Below, piece after piece: positions 8,195 to 15,313 of a DNA stretch of 29,638 bases. The position numbers and the translations under genes were made by a program. The stretch lies in the NCBI GenBank assembly GCA_003452395.1, contig DMOI01000008.1:1-29638 (forward strand), read 5' to 3'. The notes under the pieces are model-generated. The model did not search any database. It was given only the letters and a program-made list of their open reading frames with translations, and was not told where the DNA came from. Every line of letters begins with the position of its first letter. Within the stretch, counting starts at the first letter, position 1. The stretch is from Clostridiales bacterium. GTDB taxonomy: Bacteria; Bacillota; Clostridia; Lachnospirales; UBA12420.

Positions 8195-9391
8195 ATGATA
8201 GGAAAAAATGGAAAACTAAAATTAGAGTTAGATGAAGTAAAAAGCGAGTTGGAATCTATAAAAAAGGAAAACTTTTTACTAAAAGGTATACAAACTTCAA
8301 TGCCAGATCCTTATGTCGTGAGGGATATGGACCATAACATTGTACTTTGGTCAAAATCTATGGAACAGCTAACGGGGTATAGTGCGGAAGAAGTAATAAA
8401 AATTAAGTGTTATGATGTCTTTAAGACCCCACTGTGTAACAATGGTAACTGTCCAATACAAGATGCGGTAAAAAATAAACAATCTGTTGTAAATGTTCCA
8501 GCAGTAATAACGAAAAAAGACAGGACTATTAAAAATTGCTTATTAAGTTTTGGTGGAGTATATGATAACAACGGTAATTCATTATATGCTGTGGAAATAA
8601 TAAGGGATAATCAAAATATAAAGGAAATGTTTGATATTATAACAGACACATCCGGGACTTTAAGTGCTGTAGCAGAAGAGCTAGTAGCAACCACAGAAGA
8701 AGTAAATGAATTGTTTTTAAAGGTAACACAAGAATCAGAAGATACCTCAAATAAATCTGATGAAAATTCTAAATTAACTGATAATGCGAGAAGTAAAACA
8801 CATGAATGTAGTATAACTTCTAAAAAGGTGCAAGGAAACATAAAAGAAATAAATGATTCAATGGCAAAATCGGTAGGAGTTATAGAGGAACTGAAAGCAA
8901 AGTCAAACTTAATAACAGGAATAGTAGAAACAATTAGAGGTATTTCAGGGCAAACAAATTTATTAGCTCTTAATGCATCAATTGAGTCTGCCCGAGCAGG
9001 AGAAGTTGGAAAAGGTTTTGCGGTGGTAGCAGATGAAATTAGGAAATTAGCCGGAAGTTCAGATAAGTCAGCTCAATCAATAAAACTAATGATAGAAGAG
9101 GTGTCGAACTTAATTAACAAAACAGTGGAGTACATAATAAATACAAAGGAAGAGGTTTCAAATGGCAGCGAAAGTTTAACGGAGTTAATAGAACAGATTA
9201 ATGGAGTTAATGGTATTATTAGTAGGGTAGATGAAGGGATAAAGGAAATAAAGGAACATACAAATAGAAATTTAGAAAATATTAAACTACAGCAGGCGTC
9301 ACTCAAAGGTGTAGAAAAAGTTTCTACTGATTTAGCAGAAAGCGCTCAACAACTTCAATCTAATATAAATAAGTTGGCTATTAGTAAGTAA
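8195..9391 (+). CDS. Soluble chemoreceptor with an N-terminal PAS domain
   Basis: This 398-residue methyl-accepting chemotaxis protein has no membrane segment, so it should sense an internal signal. Residues 1-30 form a coiled coil. Residues about 33-140 form a PAS domain (DPYVVRDMDHNIVLWSKSME, then LTGYSAEEVI). The PAS domain carries a cysteine group at C72, C81 and C86 (KCYDVFKTPLC..GNCP), a pattern seen in many clostridial PAS domains and compatible with redox, metal or cofactor binding, though that is inference. The signalling tip GQTNLLALNASIESARAGE plus GKGFAVVADEIRKLAG lies around residues 252-290. It is a short cytoplasmic-type receptor. GAGGGGG about 11 bases before ATG 8195 serves as ribosome binding site. 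Terminator at 9458-9504. Confidence 0.9.
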   Translation: MIGKNGKLKLELDEVKSELESIKKENFLLKGIQTSMPDPYVVRDMDHNIVLWSKSMEQLTGYSAEEVIKIKCYDVFKTPLCNNGNCPIQDAVKNKQSVVNVPAVITKKDRTIKNCLLSFGGVYDNNGNSLYAVEIIRDNQNIKEMFDIITDTSGTLSAVAEELVATTEEVNELFLKVTQESEDTSNKSDENSKLTDNARSKTHECSITSKKVQGNIKEINDSMAKSVGVIEELKAKSNLITGIVETIRGISGQTNLLALNASIESARAGEVGKGFAVVADEIRKLAGSSDKSAQSIKLMIEEVSNLINKTVEYIINTKEEVSNGSESLTELIEQINGVNGIISRVDEGIKEIKEHTNRNLENIKLQQASLKGVEKVSTDLAESAQQLQSNINKLAISK

Positions 9392-9457
9392 AAAACTATA
9401 TAATGTACACAAATAAATTAATTATTAAAACATTATTTATTAATATATATTAAGTAC

Positions 9458-9504
9458 AAAAGTAGCATTTCGAGGTCAAGTTTAACCCCGAAATGTTACT
9501 TTTA
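9458..9504 (+). terminator. Intrinsic terminator after the PAS chemoreceptor
   Basis: AAAAGTAGCATTTCG pairs with CGAAATGTTACTTTT, with one G-T pair in a stem of about 15 bp extended by GG/CC near the loop. A short T tract lies inside the right arm. Confidence 0.75.
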
Positions 9505-9526
9505 GATTAATCTCTTAGGGTCTCAT

Positions 9527-9551
9527 AAACCCGACGGCTTGCCGCGGGGTA
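9527..9551. repeat. Short GC-rich palindromic repeat
   Basis: ACCCGACGGC and GCCGCGGGGT form an imperfect hairpin with a TT loop and a 2x2 internal mismatch. The GC content contrasts sharply with its surroundings. It resembles the element at 22734-22754 (CCTCGCAGC..GCTATCGGG), so both may be degenerate copies of one dispersed palindrome. Confidence 0.45.
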
Positions 9552-9635
9552 GTTCATTATAAAATACATATTAAAAAAGTATTGCAAAATAGAAAATAAT
9601 TATTACTTTATGACTTAAAAGTAATAGTTATTTTT

Positions 9636-9664
9636 TTGATATGTTATGGCTCATATAATATAAA
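9636..9664 (+). promoter_or_regulatory. Likely promoter for the 44-residue protein
   Basis: TTGATA (9636-9641), a 17-base spacer, then TATAAA (9659-9664), about 46 bases before ATG 9711. An overlapping TATAAT at 9654 has no -35 at a proper distance. Confidence 0.5.
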
Positions 9665-9710
9665 ATTATACGCATACTATAAATAAATATTAAGATAAGG
9701 AGGAATAAAC

Positions 9711-9845
9711 ATGGCTAAAGCTGGAATGAGGAGACCAGATCCAAGTGAACCACATGGAACTGAGAGTAATAAGAAAATGAAGATTTCTAAAAATACAGAA
9801 CCACCAGTTCCTGAAAATCAAGGCAAGGAAAAAAATAAGGGGTAA
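9711..9845 (+). CDS. Conserved-looking 44-residue basic protein
   Basis: The ORF begins MAKAGMRRPDPSEPHGTESN and ends ...PPVPENQGKEKNKG, with a near-perfect AAGGAGGA ribosome binding site 7 bases before ATG 9711 and its own promoter. It is rich in Lys, Pro, Asn and Glu, has no hydrophobic segment and is probably disordered. I recall very similar short proteins starting MAKAGMRRP annotated as hypothetical in other clostridia, so I believe it is real and conserved, but no function is known to me. It is too short for a 60-residue ORF cutoff. Confidence 0.7.
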   Translation: MAKAGMRRPDPSEPHGTESNKKMKISKNTEPPVPENQGKEKNKG

Positions 9846-9856
9846 GAAATCAAATG

Positions 9857-9935
9857 GGGTCATGCTTGGCAAATAGACAAATGGAAGAAAACACTATAAA
9901 TTTATTTATTTATTTATTTATCAAGCCTGTGACCC
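9857..9935. repeat. Inverted repeat enclosing a (TTTA)5 tract
   Basis: GGGTCATGCTTG (from 9857) pairs imperfectly with CAAGCCTGTGACCC (to 9935). The loop holds five TTTA units at 9901-9920. It may end transcription of the 44-residue gene, but no T run follows the right arm on the plus strand. Confidence 0.4.
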
Positions 9936-9949
9936 TAAAAACATTGTAT

Positions 9950-9985
<36 letters not shown>

Positions 9986-10112
9986 ACAAAAAATCTCAAA
10001 ATATTTTCAATAAAACATAGTTTTGTATAAAAATATCTGTTATAATAAACTAAATGTTTCTGGAAAGAAGCTATAAAAATTATTAAAAAAAATACGCATT
10101 ATGGAGGGTAAA

Positions 10113-10764
10113 ATGAAAAAAATCAAATTATCTATGGTGAGTATATTGATAGTATTAACATTAATAGGATGTAAAACGAATCAAGGTGTGAGTGATAGTA
10201 GTGTTCAGGAAAGTGAAGCGACAGTAAAGATAAAAGATGTTAGTAAAAATGAGCTAGACAATACTGATACAAAAGAAGAAGTAGATATTACTGAAACAAG
10301 TGGGAAAGTTGAGGTTGGTATGCTTACTAATACTTTTGCTTTTGCTGATGAAACGGGAAAGAAACTAATAACTTTTGATGCTAAGATTGAAAAACCAGAA
10401 GAATTGAATGTTGCAATAGGAGATAACGGAAAAATATTTAAAATAAAATATATAATGCACCAGAATTCAAATGATAAAGATACTTCAAGGCAGAGTAGTA
10501 GTAACTTTGATAATATTGCAGGATACATATATGAGGTAGAAGAAAATGAAAAGTTAGAAACGGACGATACTTACTATTTATCAAGTAATAAGATTTTAAA
10601 TGATAAAATTTAGTGTGCTATTTGTAGCAGATTCTGAAGAAGGAGTAGTAATAGGATTAACATGGGCCGCACCAGAAGGTGAGGGAGAATTTATTTTAAA
10701 AGAAGTAGATGGAAAGCTTGAAGAGACCGATATAAAATCAGGAAGATACTGGTCGCCGCTATAA
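10113..10764 (+). pseudogene. Lipoprotein gene with a single frameshift
   Basis: ATG 10113 has a GGAGGG ribosome binding site 5 bases upstream and encodes a basic start, a hydrophobic core and the lipobox LIGC, so the product is a membrane-anchored lipoprotein. An acidic Ser/Thr-rich linker and a beta-strand-like domain follow. The frame ends at TAG 10611-10613, but the +1 frame continues without a break from AAA at 10606 to TAA 10762-10764 and reads KFSVLFVADSEEGVV, then IGLTWAAPEGEGEFILKEVD and ...SGRYWSPL, which is clearly protein-like. The shift lies in the homopolymer-containing GATAAAATTT, where one extra A explains it. The intact product would have about 216 residues. Programmed frameshifting or a sequencing error cannot be excluded. 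No known domain is recognised. Confidence 0.75.
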
Positions 10765-10853
10765 GATAGTAGTAATTTTATTTTTGAGGAATGTTTCTAA
10801 GAATGGAAAGGAAAAATAGTGGTTTAAGTTTATATGACATTGGGGATGAAAAA

Positions 10854-11393
10854 ATGAAAATAATAAAAGCAATGCCGGAAAATGCAGAGAGTATAGTTGA
10901 AACATTATTTAAGATAGCAGAGGCTGGAAAAGAAGAGATAGATGGTAGGGTTATTGAAAAGCTAAATATACAGAGAAACAGTCTGATTAAAAAAGAGAAG
11001 GATGCATTAAGAAAAGGGACAAGGGAAAAATACATAGCTGTAAAAGGTGATGAAATAATAGGATATATATCATATAATAAACATAAATCTAAAAAGTACC
11101 AAGCAGAAATTACAGGGATATTCGTTTTAGAAGAATATTATGGAAATGGAGTGGGGACTAGACTTATAAAGAAAGTAACTACTGAGCTAATCGATAATGG
11201 ATATAAAAACATGCTAATATGGGCGGATAAAAATAATGAATATAGAGATTTCTATACAGAAATAGGCGGTAATGCTTTAGAAATACAGGAAAAAATGATA
11301 AATGGTCATAATTATACAGGGATAGGATATGTGTTTGATGATTTGATTAAAACAATAGAGTTGTGTGATGAAGGAGTTTTAAAATATAAATAA
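10854..11393 (+). CDS. GNAT-family N-acetyltransferase
   Basis: This is a 179-residue acetyltransferase. The acetyl-CoA binding motif A is visible as TGIFVLEEYYGNGVGTRLIK (V..E..G.G.G..L), preceded by the beta-strand IAVKGDEIIGYISY and followed by MLIWADKNNEYRDFYTEIGG, the usual motif B ending in an FYxxxGG turn. The start MKIIKAMPENAESI at ATG 10854 fits the family and has GGGGAT 7 bases upstream. An upstream in-frame ATG at 10791 would add 21 residues unlike GNAT proteins. The acceptor substrate cannot be told from sequence. It follows the frameshifted lipoprotein gene by 90 bases and ends before the terminator at 11418-11445. Confidence 0.85.
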   Translation: MKIIKAMPENAESIVETLFKIAEAGKEEIDGRVIEKLNIQRNSLIKKEKDALRKGTREKYIAVKGDEIIGYISYNKHKSKKYQAEITGIFVLEEYYGNGVGTRLIKKVTTELIDNGYKNMLIWADKNNEYRDFYTEIGGNALEIQEKMINGHNYTGIGYVFDDLIKTIELCDEGVLKYK

Positions 11394-11417
11394 AATAAGA
11401 ACTATAAAGAAGTATAT

Positions 11418-11445
11418 AAAAAAAGATAGTAAAGCTATCTTTTTT
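11418..11445. terminator. Intrinsic terminator, symmetric on both strands
   Basis: AAAAAAGATAG (11419-11429) pairs with CTATCTTTTTT (11435-11445) across a 5-base loop. The A tract on one side and T tract on the other make it work in both directions. Confidence 0.85.
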
Positions 11446-11640
11446 AAATGTTTCAATATCAATTTCTATTGATGAATTAACATCTGCAACTGTTGTTTGA
11501 GGTTTAGAAGCACTATTACTAGAGCCGCCTACAAAAGTTATAAAAGCAATAATAATAGAAAAGCTAGCAATTTTTTTTAGTATGTTAGAATACCATGATG
11601 TTAAACCAAATTTTACAAGGACACTTGATTTTATGGAGAA
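11446..11640 (-). pseudogene. Decayed N-terminal fragment of an exported or membrane protein
   Basis: The minus strand from about 11635 down to 11446 reads without stops: KSSVLVKFGLTSWYSNILKK, then IASFSIIIAFITFVGGSSNS and ASKPQTTVADVNSSIEIDIE. A basic stretch, a hydrophobic core and a small-residue GGSSNS linker are what one expects for a secretion signal or membrane anchor, and VGG may be a lipobox whose Cys was lost. There is no ATG at the expected place (ATA is found), no ribosome binding site, and the frame runs into the terminator. I infer a gene remnant in the 450-base gap between the GNAT and glycosyltransferase genes. Nothing is recognised in the rest of the gap (11641-11840). Confidence 0.4.
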
Positions 11641-11844
11641 GATGTGATAATATTAACAATTAGTAACACAAGTAAGTCAAATAGTGGTGCTGGCTAGAGG
11701 TCGTAAAAGTTCAATGAACGACGATAGAATCACAATATAAAACTAGAAAGCATCATTTATATAAAAACTTAGGGGGCTAATGTTTTTGTAATAATGGTAC
11801 AAATATTAAATAGTAGATTGGAATAATTAAATTATAAGGAGATA

Positions 11845-12921
11845 ATGCTAAATATGATTAATATAGAAGGGGTAAACAAAAAAAGAGGAGCTAATTTAAG
11901 TAAAAAGAATGTAAGTAATATAAAAGTATTATTGTATGCAGAGTGGTTTAAATATATATCAATATCGGGAGTAGGGCGGGCTGTTATGCATCAAATTAAA
12001 GCTTTGGAGGATAATAATATATCGTATACTACTAACTATAATGATGATTTTGATATGGTTCATATTAATACGGTAGGTCCGAAATCCTATCTTTTAGCAA
12101 AGAAGAGCAAGAAAGCAGGAAAAAAAGTAATAATACACGCACATACGACAGATGAAGATTTTAGAGACTCATTTGTAGGGTCTAATTTAGTATCAAAATT
12201 ATTTAAAAGATGGCTAATTATTATATATAATTTAGCTGATCACCTATTAACTCCTACTCCATTTTCTAAAAAGATATTACTAGGTTATGGACTGAATGCA
12301 AATATTGAATGCATATCTAATGGTATCGATCTTGACTATTTTAAAAAGGATATAGCTTTTGGTCAAGAATTTAGAAAGAAGTATGGTTTTTCAGAAGAAG
12401 ATAAAATAATCCTTTCTGTTGGTCTAACAATATATAGGAAGGGAATATTTGATTTTATTGAACTCGCCAAAAGACTTCCACAATATAAGTTCGCATGGTG
12501 TGGTCACGTTAATCCAATATTATTACCATCTGATGTAAAAAAGATATTAAAAAATCATCCGGAAAATGTATATTTTCTGGGTTATGTAGAAAAAGAGATG
12601 ATGCGTGGGGCATATAACGGTTCGGATTTATTTATTTTACTCTCGCATGTTGAAACTGAAGGCATTGTTATTTTAGAGGCTCTTGCAGCGAAACGAAAAC
12701 TTTTGGTTAGAGATATAGGTGCATATGAAGGCTGGCTGGTTGATGGAGTAAACTGTCATATGGGGAAAGAAAATAACGAATTTGAAGAGAAGATTGTAAA
12801 AATATTAAATGGTGAGTTAGCAGATCTTACAGATAAAGGATATGAGGTTGTTGAAGAACGAGCAATAAAAAAAATAGGTGAGAAGTTGATCAATATATAT
12901 CAAAAAACTTTAAACAAATAA
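11845..12921 (+). CDS. GT4-family glycosyltransferase, CpoA-like diacylglycerol glycolipid synthase
   Basis: This 358-residue cytosolic, membrane-associated GT-B enzyme probably transfers a hexose to a glucosyl-diacylglycerol. The N-terminal domain (about 27-165) has SGVGRAVMHQIKALE, MVHINTVGPKS and IIHAHTTDEDFRDSF. The C-terminal nucleotide-sugar domain starts near ILSVGLTIYRKGI (189-201) and carries the GT4 E-x7-E pair at E270 and E278 (VETEGIVILE). These blocks match the pneumococcal CpoA type of glycolipid glycosyltransferases as I remember them. The sugar and linkage are inferred. The first 26 residues precede the family start. ATG 11845 has AAGGAG only 3 bases away while ATG 11854 has it 12 bases away, so either is possible. 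The next gene, 36 bases downstream, is a flippase-like membrane protein, a pairing known for glycolipid loci in Firmicutes. Confidence 0.85.
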   Translation: MLNMINIEGVNKKRGANLSKKNVSNIKVLLYAEWFKYISISGVGRAVMHQIKALEDNNISYTTNYNDDFDMVHINTVGPKSYLLAKKSKKAGKKVIIHAHTTDEDFRDSFVGSNLVSKLFKRWLIIIYNLADHLLTPTPFSKKILLGYGLNANIECISNGIDLDYFKKDIAFGQEFRKKYGFSEEDKIILSVGLTIYRKGIFDFIELAKRLPQYKFAWCGHVNPILLPSDVKKILKNHPENVYFLGYVEKEMMRGAYNGSDLFILLSHVETEGIVILEALAAKRKLLVRDIGAYEGWLVDGVNCHMGKENNEFEEKIVKILNGELADLTDKGYEVVEERAIKKIGEKLINIYQKTLNK

Positions 12922-12957
12922 AATTATTAAAAATCCCGAAAACGAGGGTGAAGAAGA

Positions 12958-13980
12958 ATGAAAAAAAAGTGGTTTAATATAATACTATTTTTAGGTGTTT
13001 TGCTTATATTTTTTATAATAGTAACATTAACTGATGGACTTGATATGTTTATAAAAAATATAAAAAATATAAATCTTACGTGGTTTTTTGTTGCTGTTTT
13101 TGCAATGATAATTTATTGGGTACTTGAAACTTTGATACTTTATATTTTTATTAGACAAAAATATAAAACGTATACATTGGCATCAGCATTTAGGGTGTCA
13201 ATGATAGGTCAGTTTTTCAATTCAATAACGCCATTTTCAAGTGGTGGTCAGATAATACAATTTTATGCATTAACAAAAGATGGTTTAGGCTCGGGTGAAG
13301 TGGGGTCAATGTTAGTCATGAAGTTTATTGTGCATCAAGTGACTTTAGTTTCATATTCTTTATTATTAATTTTATGGAAGCTATCATATTTTGTAAATAA
13401 TATTGATAGTTTTGCATATTTGGCTATTATAGGATTTTCTATAGATTTATTTGTTATTGTTTTATTGTATTCATTTGTAAATTATACTGAGATGACAAAG
13501 AAGATGATTCATTCGGTATTTAAAATACTTTCTAAATTTAAAATATGCAAATATCACGGAGAAACGGAGCAAAAGATTGAAAGTGAATTAGAATATTTTA
13601 AGGATCATTCAAGTAGTATTAGATCTAGTGCAAAGATTTTGATAAGCACAGGAATACTAACGGCCATGAAATTAACATTACTTTTTATGATCGCATATTT
13701 TATATATAGAAGTTTTGGGCTTTCAGGAGAACCTATATCAAATATATTTGTTGCAAGTGCATTTGTTACTATGATAATCTCTGCTATTCCGCTTCCAGGT
13801 GGATCTGGAGGGGCAGAAGGAAGCTTTTTTATACTTTTTAATATGTTTTTTATGCAAGGACAAATACTACCAGCAATATTCTTATGGAGGTTTGTTACTT
13901 TATACTTGAATATTATAGTTGGGGGCTTGATTTCTATATTTGCACCAGAGAAACCTATGAAAGATGCTGAATTGTTGTAA
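12958..13980 (+). CDS. Lysylphosphatidylglycerol synthase TM-like / UPF0104 membrane protein
   Basis: This is a 340-residue integral membrane protein with about seven or eight hydrophobic helices spread along its length. It carries the family marks: SMIGQFFNSITPFSSGGQII at about residues 80-100 and AIPLPGGSGGAEGSFFILF at about 275-295. These match the transmembrane flippase-like region shared by MprF and UPF0104/AglD-type proteins. It lacks the cytosolic lysyl-transferase domain of full MprF. It lies in one transcription unit behind the CpoA-like glycosyltransferase, so a role in moving or organising the glycolipid product is likely but inferred. The ribosome binding site is GAGGGTG before ATG 12958. 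A perfect hairpin terminator follows at 14003-14048. Confidence 0.85.
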   Translation: MKKKWFNIILFLGVLLIFFIIVTLTDGLDMFIKNIKNINLTWFFVAVFAMIIYWVLETLILYIFIRQKYKTYTLASAFRVSMIGQFFNSITPFSSGGQIIQFYALTKDGLGSGEVGSMLVMKFIVHQVTLVSYSLLLILWKLSYFVNNIDSFAYLAIIGFSIDLFVIVLLYSFVNYTEMTKKMIHSVFKILSKFKICKYHGETEQKIESELEYFKDHSSSIRSSAKILISTGILTAMKLTLLFMIAYFIYRSFGLSGEPISNIFVASAFVTMIISAIPLPGGSGGAEGSFFILFNMFFMQGQILPAIFLWRFVTLYLNIIVGGLISIFAPEKPMKDAELL

Positions 13981-14002
13981 AATAAATAAATGTAGAATAA
14001 TA

Positions 14003-14048
14003 AGGCTTAAATTCTAGAAAAACATATAAGTTTCTAGAATTTAAGCCT
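14003..14048. terminator. Perfect 18-bp hairpin between convergent genes
   Basis: AGGCTTAAATTCTAGAAA (14003-14020) and its exact complement (14031-14048) flank a 10-base loop. It lies between the stop codons of the membrane protein (plus) and the Cys-rich protein (minus), so it probably serves both. The T tract is weak on both sides. Confidence 0.8.
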
Positions 14049-14066
14049 CTTTATGTACAAATTTAA

Positions 14067-14456
14067 TTAAATTGAATTTCTAACTACAGCGCATATTTTA
14101 TCTATAGGTATATCTACAACAGATCCAAGCTTATTTCTTCGATTGCGACAACCAAAAGAAGCTCCTCCTACACCACCGAAACCACCGAAACGACCGAAAT
14201 CATCGAAATCATCAAAGCGATCAAATCCACTGCAGAATCCTTTACCACATGAATTTCCTAAAGCACATGATGGAGTTGAGCCGATACAAGCAACTAATCT
14301 AACAAAGCATCTATTAACCTTTACAATGACACCTGTAAATCCGCAACCACATTGGCCACCACATTCGGTAAAAATTGTTACTGTTTTGCCTTCTAAATCT
14401 TCTAGATTATCAGCAAATCTTGAATCACAAGAACGACAATTATTATTTTGTGACAT
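14067..14456 (-). CDS. Cys- and Gly-rich small protein, possibly surface or spore associated
   Basis: This 129-residue protein has 12 cysteines and a low-complexity stretch of F-D-D-F and F-G-G-F units (about 78-96). The core GKTVTIFTECGGQCGCGFTG (23-42) with VNRCFVRLVACIG (48-59) and the end VVDIPIDKICAVV (113-125) reads like a small beta-barrel fold interrupted by the Gly/Phe insert. I recall similar short clostridial proteins with TIFT..GG.SG.GFTG and DIPIDKI blocks annotated as hypothetical. High Cys and Gly content would suit a cross-linked coat or surface layer, but this is not shown. No signal peptide is present. The ribosome binding site is excellent (GAAAGGAGGGAGG before ATG). It stands alone with a long AT-rich upstream region. 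Confidence 0.75.
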   Translation of the reverse strand: MSQNNNCRSCDSRFADNLEDLEGKTVTIFTECGGQCGCGFTGVIVKVNRCFVRLVACIGSTPSCALGNSCGKGFCSGFDRFDDFDDFGRFGGFGGVGGASFGCRNRRNKLGSVVDIPIDKICAVVRNSI

Positions 14457-14636
14457 ATCCTCCCTCCTTTCTTAAAAGATTAGGATATATTATCCCTAAT
14501 ATTATAATATGTACAAGACTATAAAGTGTTACAGCTTGTACCAAAACATTGCACTTTAAAAGGTATAATTATAATTAAATTACAATAGTAAAAAGTAATA
14601 TTTAACATAAAAGTTATATAAATTGTAATATAATAT

Positions 14637-14665
14637 TTGAATTTAGCATTATATAGTGCTATAAT
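14637..14665 (+). promoter_or_regulatory. Sigma-A type promoter
   Basis: TTGAAT (14637-14642), a 17-base spacer and TATAAT (14660-14665), 54 bases before the membrane-anchored protein's ATG 14720. Confidence 0.65.
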
Positions 14666-14719
14666 TAATTAAATTATATAAATTCAATGAAAACTATTTC
14701 GCTATAAGGAGCGATGTAC

Positions 14720-15211
14720 ATGAAAAAAAGCAAGACACTAGGTAATATATTGACTTCTATTTTAGTTTTAAGTATACTCATAGGGATATTGATTTATATG
14801 GATAGTAATGGAGGCGGCATTGATAAGGATTTTGAGATGTTAAAAACAGAAAAGCTAGAAATAATAGCTGACATAGACAAATATGCTTTATATATGTCAT
14901 CAACAATAGGAATGCCATTTAGACCTAATCTAATTTCAAAGGATCTAATAAATAAAGTTGAATATGAATGGAGTACAGATTATGGAAAGTTTTTAGACAG
15001 TGATGTAGGTAAAATAGAAGATGTAGGTAAAAAAATAACAAATGATGGGCAGAAAGTTTTCTGGAATCCCCGCATGGATGAAGTTCTAAGTATACCTAAG
15101 GTTGAAATTAAGTTAAAGGTTAAGGATAAAGTAACTAAAGATGTTATTTCAGAAGCGAGTATATGGTTGATGCAAGATAAAGATGGGGTTTTTACAGTTT
15201 TAGAACCGTAA
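14720..15211 (+). CDS. Membrane-anchored hypothetical protein
   Basis: This 163-residue protein has a basic start (MKKSK), one N-terminal transmembrane helix (about residues 8-26, ILTSILVLSILIGILIYM) and an outside domain of about 135 residues with mixed alpha/beta character and no cysteine. No family is recognised. I chose ATG 14720 because AAGGAG at 14706-14711 is 8 bases away; ATG 14714 would be only 2 bases from it. The next gene, the hydrogenase, starts 100 bases on. No hairpin is visible between them, so co-transcription is possible but unproven. Confidence 0.7.
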   Translation: MKKSKTLGNILTSILVLSILIGILIYMDSNGGGIDKDFEMLKTEKLEIIADIDKYALYMSSTIGMPFRPNLISKDLINKVEYEWSTDYGKFLDSDVGKIEDVGKKITNDGQKVFWNPRMDEVLSIPKVEIKLKVKDKVTKDVISEASIWLMQDKDGVFTVLEP

Positions 15212-15313
15212 AGAATACAGATAGCTAGTTAAAGTTATAAAGATAATATAAATTTAAGATATATGATAATATAAAATGGACATATTATTATATAAGTGTG
15301 AAAGGATGATGGG

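Noticed and set aside
14143..14475. Plus-strand ORF of 110 residues, Pro/Lys/Ser-rich
   Set aside because: It is antisense to the Cys-rich protein, which has an excellent ribosome binding site; the Pro-Pro-Lys pattern is the reverse of Gly/Phe codons.
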